Below, one piece after another: positions 18,462-28,761 of a stretch of DNA of 64,000 bases. This DNA is from Pseudomonas sp. CROZ-RG-20F-R04-15 (lineage in GTDB: Bacteria; Pseudomonadota; Gammaproteobacteria; Pseudomonadales; Pseudomonadaceae). The position numbers were made by a program, and so were the translations under genes. The stretch is from positions 124,001 to 188,000 of the forward strand of contig NZ_JAKNQL010000005.1 in the NCBI RefSeq assembly GCF_022662375.1, read 5' to 3'. Position 1 is the first letter of the stretch. Each line of letters begins with the position of its first letter. The notes beneath the pieces were generated by a model. That model searched no databases. It was not told the DNA's origin and saw nothing but the letters and a program-made list of their open reading frames with translations.

Positions 18462-19412
18462 ATGACCGTTCGACCGACCCACACACTTTGTCCGCACAGA
18501 GCCGTGCCCGCGCTGCCCTCAGAAGGGCTGATCGGTGTCATTGCTCCTGCGGGTCCCGGAACCCTGGACACCGATAAAGCGGTGCAATGGATGCGCGCGC
18601 GTGGCTATGGGCTGAAGGTGTTTCCAGGTGTCTATGAAAAGGATGGCTATCTGGCCGGCAGTGATGATGTGCGCCTGCGAGACCTGCACGCGGCGTTCGC
18701 TGACCCCGAGGTCGACGCGATCATTTGCCTGCGTGGCGGCTACGGCACGCCGCGCCTGCTCGACCGGATCGACTACGACCTGCTCAGCCGCAACGCCAAG
18801 CCATTCGTCGGCTACAGCGATATCACCGCGCTACACCTGGCCATCAGCCGTTATGCCGGATTCGTGACCTTCCACGGGCCGCTACTCAATGCTGATCTGC
18901 TGGGCGACAAGGAGCCGCCAACCGTCACTTCGTTCTTTGCCATGCTGCGCGGGCAATTGAAGGCGGGAAGTGTGCTGAGCCATCCGGTGGCTTATCCGTT
19001 GACCACGGTCGAACCCGGTATCGCCCACGGTCGCTTGCTTGGCGGCAATCTGGCGATGATTGCATCGACGTTGGGTACGCCATACGAGATTGATGTCGAA
19101 GGGGTGATTCTGCTGATCGAAGACGTCAACGAGCCGCTATATCGTATTGACCGGTTGCTGACCCAGATGCGTCTGGCCGGCAAGCTGGCGAGGTTGCGCG
19201 GGGTGTTGGTCGGGGATATTGCAGGCGTGGATATCGAAGCGCTGAACCGCTTGCTCAAGCAGACCTTCGAGCCTTTACGAATTCCGGTTTTGTCTGGCTG
19301 GCGTAGCGGGCATTGTGATCCGAACCTGACATTGCCGATGGGCGCGTTGGTGCGGCTGGATGCCGGGAAGAAGGAATTGATGCTGGAGCAGGATGTGGTG
19401 ATCAAGGCTTAA
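18462..19412 (+). CDS. ldcA: Peptidase S66 family, LD-carboxypeptidase-like
   Basis: 316 aa from ATG 18462 (MTVRPTHTLCPH), with AAGGA five bases upstream. It is a cytosolic serine peptidase of the S66 fold. The nucleophile Ser is in GYSDITALHLA; the Glu/His part of the triad is expected in EDVNEPLYRIDR and WRSGHCDPNLTLPMG. LD-carboxypeptidases remove the terminal D-Ala from tetrapeptides during murein recycling; some S66 members instead cleave microcin C7-like conjugates, so the substrate is not certain. It is transcribed alone after the lipA terminator and is convergent with an MltB-family lipoprotein gene. Confidence 0.88.
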   Translation: MTVRPTHTLCPHRAVPALPSEGLIGVIAPAGPGTLDTDKAVQWMRARGYGLKVFPGVYEKDGYLAGSDDVRLRDLHAAFADPEVDAIICLRGGYGTPRLLDRIDYDLLSRNAKPFVGYSDITALHLAISRYAGFVTFHGPLLNADLLGDKEPPTVTSFFAMLRGQLKAGSVLSHPVAYPLTTVEPGIAHGRLLGGNLAMIASTLGTPYEIDVEGVILLIEDVNEPLYRIDRLLTQMRLAGKLARLRGVLVGDIAGVDIEALNRLLKQTFEPLRIPVLSGWRSGHCDPNLTLPMGALVRLDAGKKELMLEQDVVIKA

Positions 19413-19436
19413 AGATTTATTGCCTGATAGTCAGTC

Positions 19437-19511
19437 TTCGCGAGCAAGCTCGCTCCCACATTTGATCTGTGGCGTTCACAGAACCAATGTGGGAGCGAGC
19501 CTGCTCGCGAA
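19437..19511. repeat. REP pair 1 (short-spacer type)
   Basis: Two inverted 23-nt REP units (19437-19459, 19489-19511) face each other with a 29-nt spacer. It sits between the converging S66 peptidase and MltB-like genes, where it can serve both 3' ends. Confidence 0.92.
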
Positions 19512-19538
19512 AGCGGTATACGCCATACGACAGTCTTT

Positions 19539-20861
19539 CTACTGAGTACGCAGGCTTTCCAGCAACTTGTGCGTCGGATACCCGTCCGCCGGCCAGCCAA
19601 ATGACTGCTGGGCACTGCGAATCGCCTTACGGGTATTGGCGCCGATAATCCCGTCCGCGGTGCCAGCGTCGTAATTGCGCGCACTCAGCAGCGTCTGCAA
19701 TTCCATGCGCTCGGTACGGCTCAGCGGCAGGTCATCTTTCGGCCAACTGCCGTTGATCAAACCGCCGCCGTTGAAACGCTCCGATAAAAGGCTAACCGCC
19801 AATGCATAGGACGACGAGTTGTTGTACTTGAGGATCGCCCGGAAGTTGTCGAGGATCAGGAACGCCGGGCCACGATAGCCCGCCGGAAGCAGCAGGGCGG
19901 CGGACAGCTGATCAGTGCCCGCAGGTGCCTGGCCGCCGTTCGGCAGAATCACGCCCAACTGACGCCATTCGGCAACGCTCTTGCGAATCGCGCCATCAGC
20001 CAGGGTGTAGTTGAAGCTGCTCGGCAGTTGTACTTCGAAGCCCCACGGCTGGCCGCGTTGCCAGCCAGAGCTTTGCAGGTAATGTGCGGTGGAGGCCAGC
20101 GCGTCCGCTGGGCTGCCCCAGATATCACGGCGGCCATCGCCGTCAAAGTCCACAGCGTGGGTGTTGTAGGTAGTCGGAATGAACTGGGTCTGGCCCATCG
20201 CACCCGCCCAGGAGCCGAGCATCTTCTCCGGTGTGATATCGCCCTGTTGCAGGATCTGCAGGGCGGCGATCAGCTGAGCGTGGGCAAAGCCCGGGCGGCG
20301 GCCTTCGTAGGCGAGGGTGGCCAGGGAGTTGATCACCGACTTGCTGCCCTGAAACTGGCCGAAGTTGCTTTCCATACCCCACACCGACACCAGCGCCTGG
20401 CGGTCGACGCCATATCGCTGTTCGATGCTTTGCAGGATGTCGGCGTACTGACTGATCAGCGCCTGACCTTTTCGGACGCGCAGCGGCGAGAGGGCGCCAT
20501 CGAGGTATTCCCACACTGGCCGGGAGAACTCCGGTTGACTGCGGTCGGCCCGAATCACGCTGGCGTCGAAGCTGACATTGGCGAACGCGCGATCGAACAG
20601 ATCCGCACGAATTCCGGCGGCCAGGGCATCCTTGCGGAAACCGGCCTGCCATTCAGCGAAGGTTTGAGTCGGTTGCAGATCGAGAGGGTCGGCGGACGGC
20701 ACTACCGGCGGGATAATCGCTGGGGCCGTGGCGACAGGGGCAGCTTGAAGGGGTTGCGCATCGGCGGCGGTGGGTTTTTCCGCGCAGGCGACAAGCAGAA
20801 TGAAGCTGGAGGCAGCGATCAATTGGCGAACAGGCCAACGACGGGAAAGACTAAAGGGCAT
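19539..20861 (-). CDS. MltB-family lytic murein transglycosylase lipoprotein with C-terminal peptidoglycan-binding domain
   Basis: 440 aa from ATG 20861 (MPFSLSRRWPVRQ); a longer frame upstream overlaps arfA and is not credible. The lipoprotein signal has lipobox LVAC with C26. A Pro/Ala-rich linker (27-60) is followed by the GH103 catalytic domain. Its catalytic Glu is E164 in WGMESNFGQFQG, with GAMGQTQFIPTTYNTHAVD and FDGDGRRDIWG further along. A PG_binding_1 domain occupies about residues 375-438 (LQTLLSARNYDAGTADG). It is a second, membrane-anchored paralogue of the MltB at 12892, which lacks both the lipobox and the binding domain. Confidence 0.93.
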   Translation of the reverse strand: MPFSLSRRWPVRQLIAASSFILLVACAEKPTAADAQPLQAAPVATAPAIIPPVVPSADPLDLQPTQTFAEWQAGFRKDALAAGIRADLFDRAFANVSFDASVIRADRSQPEFSRPVWEYLDGALSPLRVRKGQALISQYADILQSIEQRYGVDRQALVSVWGMESNFGQFQGSKSVINSLATLAYEGRRPGFAHAQLIAALQILQQGDITPEKMLGSWAGAMGQTQFIPTTYNTHAVDFDGDGRRDIWGSPADALASTAHYLQSSGWQRGQPWGFEVQLPSSFNYTLADGAIRKSVAEWRQLGVILPNGGQAPAGTDQLSAALLLPAGYRGPAFLILDNFRAILKYNNSSSYALAVSLLSERFNGGGLINGSWPKDDLPLSRTERMELQTLLSARNYDAGTADGIIGANTRKAIRSAQQSFGWPADGYPTHKLLESLRTQ

Positions 20862-20922
20862 GCACGGTTCCAGGGGATACGAATCAGGTGCAGACCTTAA
20901 CATGACCGAGGGGTACTGCGCT

Positions 20923-21087
20923 TCAGGCAGCCAGAAAGTAAGAAGCCTCCCAGCTGTCAGACTGGAAGGCTTCGCGGCGGTAGCTGCCTTTACCCTTGGT
21001 TGGTCGTTCCTGACGACTGCGGAACAGCGGCTGGGCGACGATGGATTTGGCCTTGTTGGGGCCATGTTTCGATGGCTTTTTGCTCAT
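20923..21087 (-). CDS. arfA: Alternative ribosome-rescue factor A
   Basis: 54 aa (MSKKPSKHGPNKAKSIVAQP...). ArfA recruits release factor 2 to ribosomes stalled on non-stop mRNA, as a backup for tmRNA. The diagnostic stretch PLFRSRQERPTKGKGSYRRE and the WEAS motif match the family. The ATG at 21087 has GAGAATCC upstream. A 12-bp hairpin lies inside the coding sequence (20942-20973, codons 39-49). In other proteobacteria such an element makes arfA mRNA itself non-stop, so that tmRNA destroys the product unless tmRNA is limiting. The gene is too short for most gene finders. Confidence 0.9.
   Translation of the reverse strand: MSKKPSKHGPNKAKSIVAQPLFRSRQERPTKGKGSYRREAFQSDSWEASYFLAA
20942..20973 (-). 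promoter_or_regulatory. Hairpin inside arfA (RNase III site or internal terminator)
   Basis: On the minus strand GAAGCCTTCCAG pairs with CTGGGAGGCTTC (12 bp including one T-G wobble) around the loop TCTGACAG. TTACTTTCT follows, and the stop codon comes about 18 nt later. The position near the end of the reading frame matches the known arfA arrangement that yields non-stop mRNA. Confidence 0.75.
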
Positions 21088-21182
21088 GAGGATTCTCTCG
21101 AGTGAGTGAGTTTTGCGGGGGAAATAATCTGCCGATGTCGGGCGTCTGTCCAGTCCCTGATAGGTAGGAATATTCTGACATT

Positions 21183-21247
21183 TTCGCGAGCAAGCTCGCT
21201 CCCACATTTGGAATGCATTTCAATGTGGGAGCGAGCTTGCTCGCGAA
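21183..21247. repeat. REP pair 2 (short-spacer type)
   Basis: Inverted 23-nt units at 21183-21205 and 21225-21247 with a 19-nt spacer. It lies between arfA and the 3' end of holA, which are both on the minus strand. Confidence 0.92.
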
Positions 21248-21270
21248 TGGCCGTTATGCGGTAGAACAGA

Positions 21271-22308
21271 TTATTCGGCGGGGAGTGTCAGACGCTGGCC
21301 AGACATCAATAATGCCAAGCGGCTCAGGCTCATCCATGGCGAGCCGGCTGCCTGACCTTTGATCTGCGCATCGATACGCTGAGCTTCGAGCAACAACTGC
21401 GCCCAGCGTTGCGCCGAGTAGCGTTGCAGGGCTTTGCTCATTAACGGTTTGCGCTTGTCCCAGACCGGCGGTCTGGCCTGACTGAAACACTTGTCCAGCG
21501 GCGTGCCCTGGCTGTACTGCAACGAGATGTTGGCCAGCAGACGCAACTCCCGCGCCAGCGCCCAGAGAATCACCGGTGGCTCGACACCCTCGCCACGCAA
21601 GCCTTCCAGCATGCGCAAGGCATGGGCCGGCTCGCCGTTGAGCACGGCGTCGGTCAAGCCGAACACGTCAAAACGCGCACTGTCGGCCACAGCGGCCTGC
21701 ACGGTTTCAACAGAGATCTGGCCACCTTCGGCCATCAGCTTGAGCTTCTCGATTTCCTGCGCGGCAGCGAGCAGGTTGCCCTCGACACGCGCAGCAATCA
21801 ATTCGACGGCGTCCTGAGTCGCCGATAGCCCGGCCTGAGAGAGACGCTGACGAATCCAGCTCGGCAATTGATTGGCGTCCACCGGCCAGATCTGAATGAA
21901 CTGGGTTTGCTGGCCTTCAACCAGCGCCTTGCCCCACTTGGTTTTCTGCGCACTGCCATCGAGCTTGGGCAGGCTGACCAGAAGCACCGTGTCTTCAGCG
22001 GGGCGCGAGCAGTATTCGATAAGTGCCGCGGCACCTTTGTCACCGGGCTTGCCCGAAGGCAGACGCAGTTCCAGCAGGCGTTTTTCCGAGAACAACGACA
22101 TGCTGGCACCGGCCTGCAACAACGTACCCCAATCGAAATTGGCGTCGGCGGCAAAGACCTGGCGTTCGTCAAAACCTTGCTGGCGCGCAGCACCGCGGAT
22201 GGCGTCGGCGGCTTCCTGGCACAGCAGCGGGTCATCGCCACTGATGATGTAGACCGGGCCGAGAGCGCCTTGCAGGTGTTTGCCGAGTTGGGCGGGAGCG
22301 AGCTTCAT
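21271..22308 (-). CDS. holA: DNA polymerase III delta subunit
   Basis: 345 aa. HolA is the subunit of the clamp loader that opens the beta clamp. The N-terminal MKLAPAQLGKHLQGALGPVYIISGDDPLL is typical, as are QEAADAIRGAARQQGF and the C-terminal helical collar (ALQRYSAQRWAQLLLEAQRI). It is an AAA+ family member without a functional Walker A motif, as expected for delta. It lies 39 bp downstream of lptE and forms the leuS-lptE-holA unit found across gamma-proteobacteria. Confidence 0.96.
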   Translation of the reverse strand: MKLAPAQLGKHLQGALGPVYIISGDDPLLCQEAADAIRGAARQQGFDERQVFAADANFDWGTLLQAGASMSLFSEKRLLELRLPSGKPGDKGAAALIEYCSRPAEDTVLLVSLPKLDGSAQKTKWGKALVEGQQTQFIQIWPVDANQLPSWIRQRLSQAGLSATQDAVELIAARVEGNLLAAAQEIEKLKLMAEGGQISVETVQAAVADSARFDVFGLTDAVLNGEPAHALRMLEGLRGEGVEPPVILWALARELRLLANISLQYSQGTPLDKCFSQARPPVWDKRKPLMSKALQRYSAQRWAQLLLEAQRIDAQIKGQAAGSPWMSLSRLALLMSGQRLTLPAE

Positions 22309-22347
22309 AAGAAATGCCGAACGGGGCGCCTGAGCGCCCCGAACGTC

Positions 22348-22953
22348 TTACTGCTGCGGTATTTCGAGCGGCGACTGACGCGGGGTTTCCGCTTCAGCCT
22401 TTTGCGCCGCTTGCAGCGCATCGGCTTCTGCCTTGGCGCGGTCATTGGCGGCTTGCTGCAGTTGTTGCAGCTGGCCCGGCGTCAGTTGCTGCAGGCGCAG
22501 CATCATGCGCTGAACCAGTTCGCGAGTGGTTTCGCGACGGGCATCGTTGGCTTCCTGATCGGAGCCCACGAGGTTGTTGCCGTCGTGGATAAACACTTTC
22601 TGAACTTCAAGTTTGTCGCTGAGCAGTTGCAGGTTCTTGTCGCCACGGATCTCATAGTTCAGAACAGTGTTGACCTGATACTCGCCCGTACGACCGGCAC
22701 CGGCGTAGCTGAGGATGCGCTGGCTCTCCTGCTGGTCAGCCAGGTACAGCTTGTACGGAGCACCGCTGTAAACCTTGACGCCGCTCGACTCCAGCACCTG
22801 ACGCAGTTGCGTGACCGTCTCGCCGTAGGCGTTACGGGCGCTCAGGTCGAGTTCCTTGATCGACAGTTCGTTGGTGCCGGTACCGCGCAGCTGGAAACCG
22901 CAGGCGCTCAACAGAACGGCGAGGCCCATCACCAGCAGATTGCGTTTGATCAT
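22348..22953 (-). CDS. lptE: LPS-assembly lipoprotein LptE
   Basis: 201 aa. It has a lipoprotein signal with lipobox LSAC, lipidation at C18, followed by GFQLRGTGTNELSIKELDL, the usual LptE start. It forms the plug of the LptD barrel in the outer membrane and is needed for insertion of LPS into the outer leaflet. A long Gln/Ala-rich C-terminal helix (QQLTPGQLQQLQQAANDRAK) extends beyond the beta-sandwich, as in Pseudomonas members. It sits between leuS and holA, and its ATG at 22953 is 87 bp from the leuS stop. Confidence 0.95.
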   Translation of the reverse strand: MIKRNLLVMGLAVLLSACGFQLRGTGTNELSIKELDLSARNAYGETVTQLRQVLESSGVKVYSGAPYKLYLADQQESQRILSYAGAGRTGEYQVNTVLNYEIRGDKNLQLLSDKLEVQKVFIHDGNNLVGSDQEANDARRETTRELVQRMMLRLQQLTPGQLQQLQQAANDRAKAEADALQAAQKAEAETPRQSPLEIPQQ

Positions 22954-23040
22954 TGTGTTGCTCCCCTTGAAACCACGTGGGCCGACTGTACGGCCCGAAA
23001 GGTTTTACTTGGCGTCAGGCGAACCTGACGCCCGATCCAA

Positions 23041-25767
<2,727 letters not shown>

Positions 25768-25902
25768 CTAGGGAAACCCTGATTACAGCTACATGCGCCG
25801 TAACACATGCGCCGGGGGCCGTTGGTCGCGGCGTGCAGCCGGTTTGTACAGCGAAGCTAAGCTCTAACTGGGGAGTGAGTCTTATCTTCAATGAGGTGAG
25901 GG

Positions 25903-26226
25903 ATGGTGGAGCAACGGCAAAAAAACGTGACTAAACCCGAGTTGTACGAGAGGTTGATCGATCGTCTGGGTATGGCCCTGGACGCTGTAAAAACCGCTGA
26001 CCGGCTGCGCGACGAGCGCCCCCTGGAACTGGAATTGCGTGGCTTGAGCCCCGCTGAGTTCAAACTGGTCAAGGCCTATCTGGATCGTAGTGAACGTGAA
26101 TCGCACGGATGCCTGTCACAAGCAGTGAAGCAGCTCGATGCAGCACATTCGGCCAAGGTCATCTGGCTCAAGGACAAGGCGCCCGGCAGAGACACCGTCA
26201 AGGTTCGCTCTTTGCAGGCCAAGTAA
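25903..26226 (+). CDS. Small conserved hypothetical protein
   Basis: 107 aa, with no family I can name. It starts at ATG 25903 (MVEQRQKNVTKPEL) with GAGGTGAGGG directly upstream; a GTG at 25927 is an alternative. It is charged and mostly helical, with no signal peptide, no transmembrane segment and one Cys. The middle (DERPLELELRGLSPAEFKLVKAYLDR) and the C-terminal part (KVIWLKDKAPGRDTVKVRSL) suggest a compact alpha/beta protein. It is divergent from leuS across 255 bp, and 104 bp upstream of a YdcF-like gene. The good ribosome-binding site and typical codon use support a real gene. Confidence 0.7.
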   Translation: MVEQRQKNVTKPELYERLIDRLGMALDAVKTADRLRDERPLELELRGLSPAEFKLVKAYLDRSERESHGCLSQAVKQLDAAHSAKVIWLKDKAPGRDTVKVRSLQAK

Positions 26227-26311
26227 GCGCATGGCAGGTCAAGAACCGGATCTTTTTCTACAGGATCCCACCTATTGGTTGTAACGCTTTATTAACACTC
26301 TTAGGCTTCGG

Positions 26312-26327
26312 GCATCTCTGGAGATGC
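26312..26327 (+). promoter_or_regulatory. Hairpin overlapping the ribosome-binding site of the YdcF-like gene
   Basis: GCATCT (26312-26317) and AGATGC (26322-26327) pair around CTGG. The GGAG ribosome-binding site (26320-26323), seven bases before the ATG at 26331, lies partly in the loop and partly in the stem. It could tune translation. Confidence 0.4.
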
Positions 26328-26330
26328 TCG

Positions 26331-27098
26331 ATGCCCTTTCGTTATTTCATCAAACAACTTTTATTACCCCCCGGCATTCTCTTGCTGCTGTTGCTGGCTG
26401 CGTGGTGGTTGCGCCGCTCGCGGCCGCGCCTGGCTGGCGTGTGCTTTGCGCTTGGCTTTGGCGGATTGTGGCTGATGAGCCTGCCGGTGGTGGTGCAGTG
26501 GGGCGCCAAAGCGCTGGAGCGCGAACCGCCATTGGCCCGTGAGGAGTGGGCAACGCTGGCACAACGTGCCGATGCCATTGTGGTGTTGGGCTCCGGGCGG
26601 GAGCGTGGTGATCTGGCGTGGGGCGAGGATCAGCCGACCGGCGTGGGGCTTGAGCGTCAGCGGTATGCGGCTCGACTGGCGAAGGCATCCGGTTTGCCGA
26701 TTTTGACCACTGGTGGCCTGCATTACGGTACGCCGCCGACCGAGGCGAAGTTGATGGCGGATTCGTTGCGCGATGACTTCGGTGTGACCGTGCGTTGGCA
26801 GGAAGGTGAAAGCCGTACCACGTGGGAAAACGCCAAATTCACCGCCGACATACTGTTGCCACAAGGGATCAAGCGCGTGGTTGTCGTCACTCAGGCCTGG
26901 CACATGCCGCGCTCGGTGTGGAGTTTTCAACAGGCGGGATTTGAAGTGGTGCCGGCGCCGGTCGGGTTTCTGGGGACCGATAACGCAAGACCGTTTGGTG
27001 GCTGGTTGCCGGAGTTCAAATCGATCTGGCAGAGCGGGCAGTTGCTGAATGAAGCGGTGGGGCAGGTGGGGTATTCGTTGTTTTACCGCGGTGATTGA
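26331..27098 (+). CDS. YdcF/SanA-like DUF218 membrane protein
   Basis: 255 aa from ATG 26331 (MPFRYFIKQLLLPPG), with GGAG seven bases upstream. Two N-terminal membrane helices (about 8-26 and 34-55) are followed by a periplasmic or cytosolic DUF218 domain. That domain has the motifs ADAIVVLGSGRERGD, GLPILTTGGLHYGTPPTEA, ESRTTWENAKF and VVVTQAWHMPRS. DUF218 proteins such as ElyC, SanA and YdcF are tied to envelope integrity and undecaprenyl-carrier metabolism. The Rossmann-like fold suggests binding of a nucleotide-like ligand, but the enzymatic role is not established. It is convergent with lnt. Confidence 0.88.
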   Translation: MPFRYFIKQLLLPPGILLLLLLAAWWLRRSRPRLAGVCFALGFGGLWLMSLPVVVQWGAKALEREPPLAREEWATLAQRADAIVVLGSGRERGDLAWGEDQPTGVGLERQRYAARLAKASGLPILTTGGLHYGTPPTEAKLMADSLRDDFGVTVRWQEGESRTTWENAKFTADILLPQGIKRVVVVTQAWHMPRSVWSFQQAGFEVVPAPVGFLGTDNARPFGGWLPEFKSIWQSGQLLNEAVGQVGYSLFYRGD

Positions 27099-27207
27099 TC
27101 GTTCCCACGCTCTGCGTGGGAATGCATCCCGTGGCGCTCTGCGCCACATCCGAAGCGGAACGCGGAGCGTCCCCGGCGGCATTCCCACGCGGAGCGTGGG
27201 AACGATC
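27097..27207. repeat. Compound palindromic repeat (GTTCCCACGC...GCGTGGGAAC type)
   Basis: The outer arms (27097-27125 and 27179-27207) are near-perfect inverted repeats of about 29 bp. Each contains its own small palindrome (CCCACGC/GCGTGGG). Two further hairpins lie between them (GTGGCGC/GCGCCAC and GGAACGC-type). This is a different repeat family from the GTGGGAGCGAGC pairs. When translated, such repeats give the spurious DUF1534-type proteins annotated in P. syringae. It fills the gap between the converging ydcF-like and lnt genes. Confidence 0.85.
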
Positions 27208-27220
27208 ATTGTCGGAGGCT

Positions 27221-28744
27221 TTAAAGGGTTTTCGACATCCGGCTCGCCATCAGCGCCCAGCCAAACAGCAGCAAGCACAGGATGATCAACGGCCACGAAC
27301 GCCATTGCAGGTAAGGCGTCAGGTTGTGCATCGGCACCACTTCGCCGTACAAAATGCCCTGTTCAAATTGCGGAATCTGCTCGGTGATCTGCCCGAACGG
27401 GTTGATCAGTCCGGTCACGCCGTTGTTGGTTGCGCGGATCATCCAGCGACCCGCCTCCAGTGCGCGCATCTGCGCCATCTGCAAATGTTGCAGCGGACCG
27501 ATCGAGGTGCCGAACCAGGTGTCATTGCTGATCGTCAGCAGCAGATCGCTGCGCGCCGACAGGCTGGCGGCGAATTCCGGATAGACCACCTCGTAGCAGA
27601 TGAACGGCGCAATCTGATAACCCTTGGCCTGCAACAGTGCCTGATCCGCCGGGCCACGGGCGAAGTCCGACATCGGCAGGTCGAAGAAGGCGATCAGCCC
27701 GCGCAACACATCCTGCAACGGTACGTACTCGCCGAATGGCACCAGTTTCTGCTTCAGGTAGGTGCCATCGCCTTCGCCCACTACGGTGATGCCGTTGAAG
27801 AAGCGTTTTTCGTGACGAACGGTTTGGCGAATCGGCACACCAGTGATCAGCGCCGATTTACGTTCGGCAGCGAAGGTGCCCATCATGCTCAGGTAACCTT
27901 CGGCAGACTCCTTGAGTACCGGCACGGCGGTTTCCGGCCAGATCAGCAGATCGACCGGTTTCGAGCGGAAACTCAAGTCGCGGTACAGCGCCAGTTGGGC
28001 GTTGAGTTCGGCCGGATCCCATTTCATGCTTTGCGCGACGTTGCCCTGAATCGCGGCAACCGTCAGAGGTGCGCCGGACGGGCTGGTCCAGGCGTGGCCT
28101 TTAAGCGCGATACCGGCAATCCAAGGGCCGACCAGCAACACCAGACCCGCAGCGACAAAACCTTTGCGGCCGGTTTGCAGCAGGCGGGAAGCGTTGTAGA
28201 TCAGTGCTGCAGTCAGTGCCAGTACGAACGATACCAGCCACATGCCACCGACCGGCGCAAGCCCGGCCAATGGACCGTCGAGCTGGCTGTAACCGGAATA
28301 CAGCCACGGGAAACCGGTGAGGAACCAGCCACGAAACGCTTCCTGGCCGACCCATAACGCAGCAAACGCCAAGGCATCCGCCACCGGCGCTTCGTTACGG
28401 CGCAACCAGCGTGCCCATAGCCACGCCGGCAGCGCAAAGAACCAGGCAATCGCCGCCGTAAACAGCAGCATCAGGAACCCGGCCAGCAACACCGAAGCAC
28501 CGCCGAAGTGGTGAATGCTGTAATAGATCCAGCTGGTGCCGGCCCCGAACAGGCCGAAACCGAAGCACCAGCCACGGCCCAATGCCTGACGCGGGCTCAG
28601 CTCGCGCAAACCGGCATAGAACAGACCGACCGCCAGCAAAGCCAGCGGCCAGATGTTGAAAGGTGCCAGAGCGAAGGTGGTGATTGCACCGGCCGCCACG
28701 GCCAGCAGGTTACCGGGCCAGCCGGGGCGGGTTGTCCAGCGCAT
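27221..28744 (-). CDS. lnt: Apolipoprotein N-acyltransferase
   Basis: 507 aa. Lnt adds the third acyl chain to the N-terminal Cys of lipoproteins in the inner membrane. Six or so N-terminal membrane helices precede the periplasmic nitrilase-like domain. The catalytic triad is E271 (LLIWPETAVP), a Lys in YLKQKLVPFGEYVP, and C383 (FICYEVVYPE). A final helix lies at the C-terminus. It is 17 bp downstream of the CorC/YbeX gene and ends the phoH-ybeY-corC-lnt operon. The window encodes several lipoprotein substrates (RlpA, LptE, MltB-like). Confidence 0.97.
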   Translation of the reverse strand: MRWTTRPGWPGNLLAVAAGAITTFALAPFNIWPLALLAVGLFYAGLRELSPRQALGRGWCFGFGLFGAGTSWIYYSIHHFGGASVLLAGFLMLLFTAAIAWFFALPAWLWARWLRRNEAPVADALAFAALWVGQEAFRGWFLTGFPWLYSGYSQLDGPLAGLAPVGGMWLVSFVLALTAALIYNASRLLQTGRKGFVAAGLVLLVGPWIAGIALKGHAWTSPSGAPLTVAAIQGNVAQSMKWDPAELNAQLALYRDLSFRSKPVDLLIWPETAVPVLKESAEGYLSMMGTFAAERKSALITGVPIRQTVRHEKRFFNGITVVGEGDGTYLKQKLVPFGEYVPLQDVLRGLIAFFDLPMSDFARGPADQALLQAKGYQIAPFICYEVVYPEFAASLSARSDLLLTISNDTWFGTSIGPLQHLQMAQMRALEAGRWMIRATNNGVTGLINPFGQITEQIPQFEQGILYGEVVPMHNLTPYLQWRSWPLIILCLLLFGWALMASRMSKTL

Positions 28745-28761
28745 TTCAGTCCTTAGATGTA

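Noticed and set aside
27095..28357. 420-codon plus-strand open frame opposite lnt
   Set aside because: Its start lies in the palindromic repeat and the rest is antisense to lnt.
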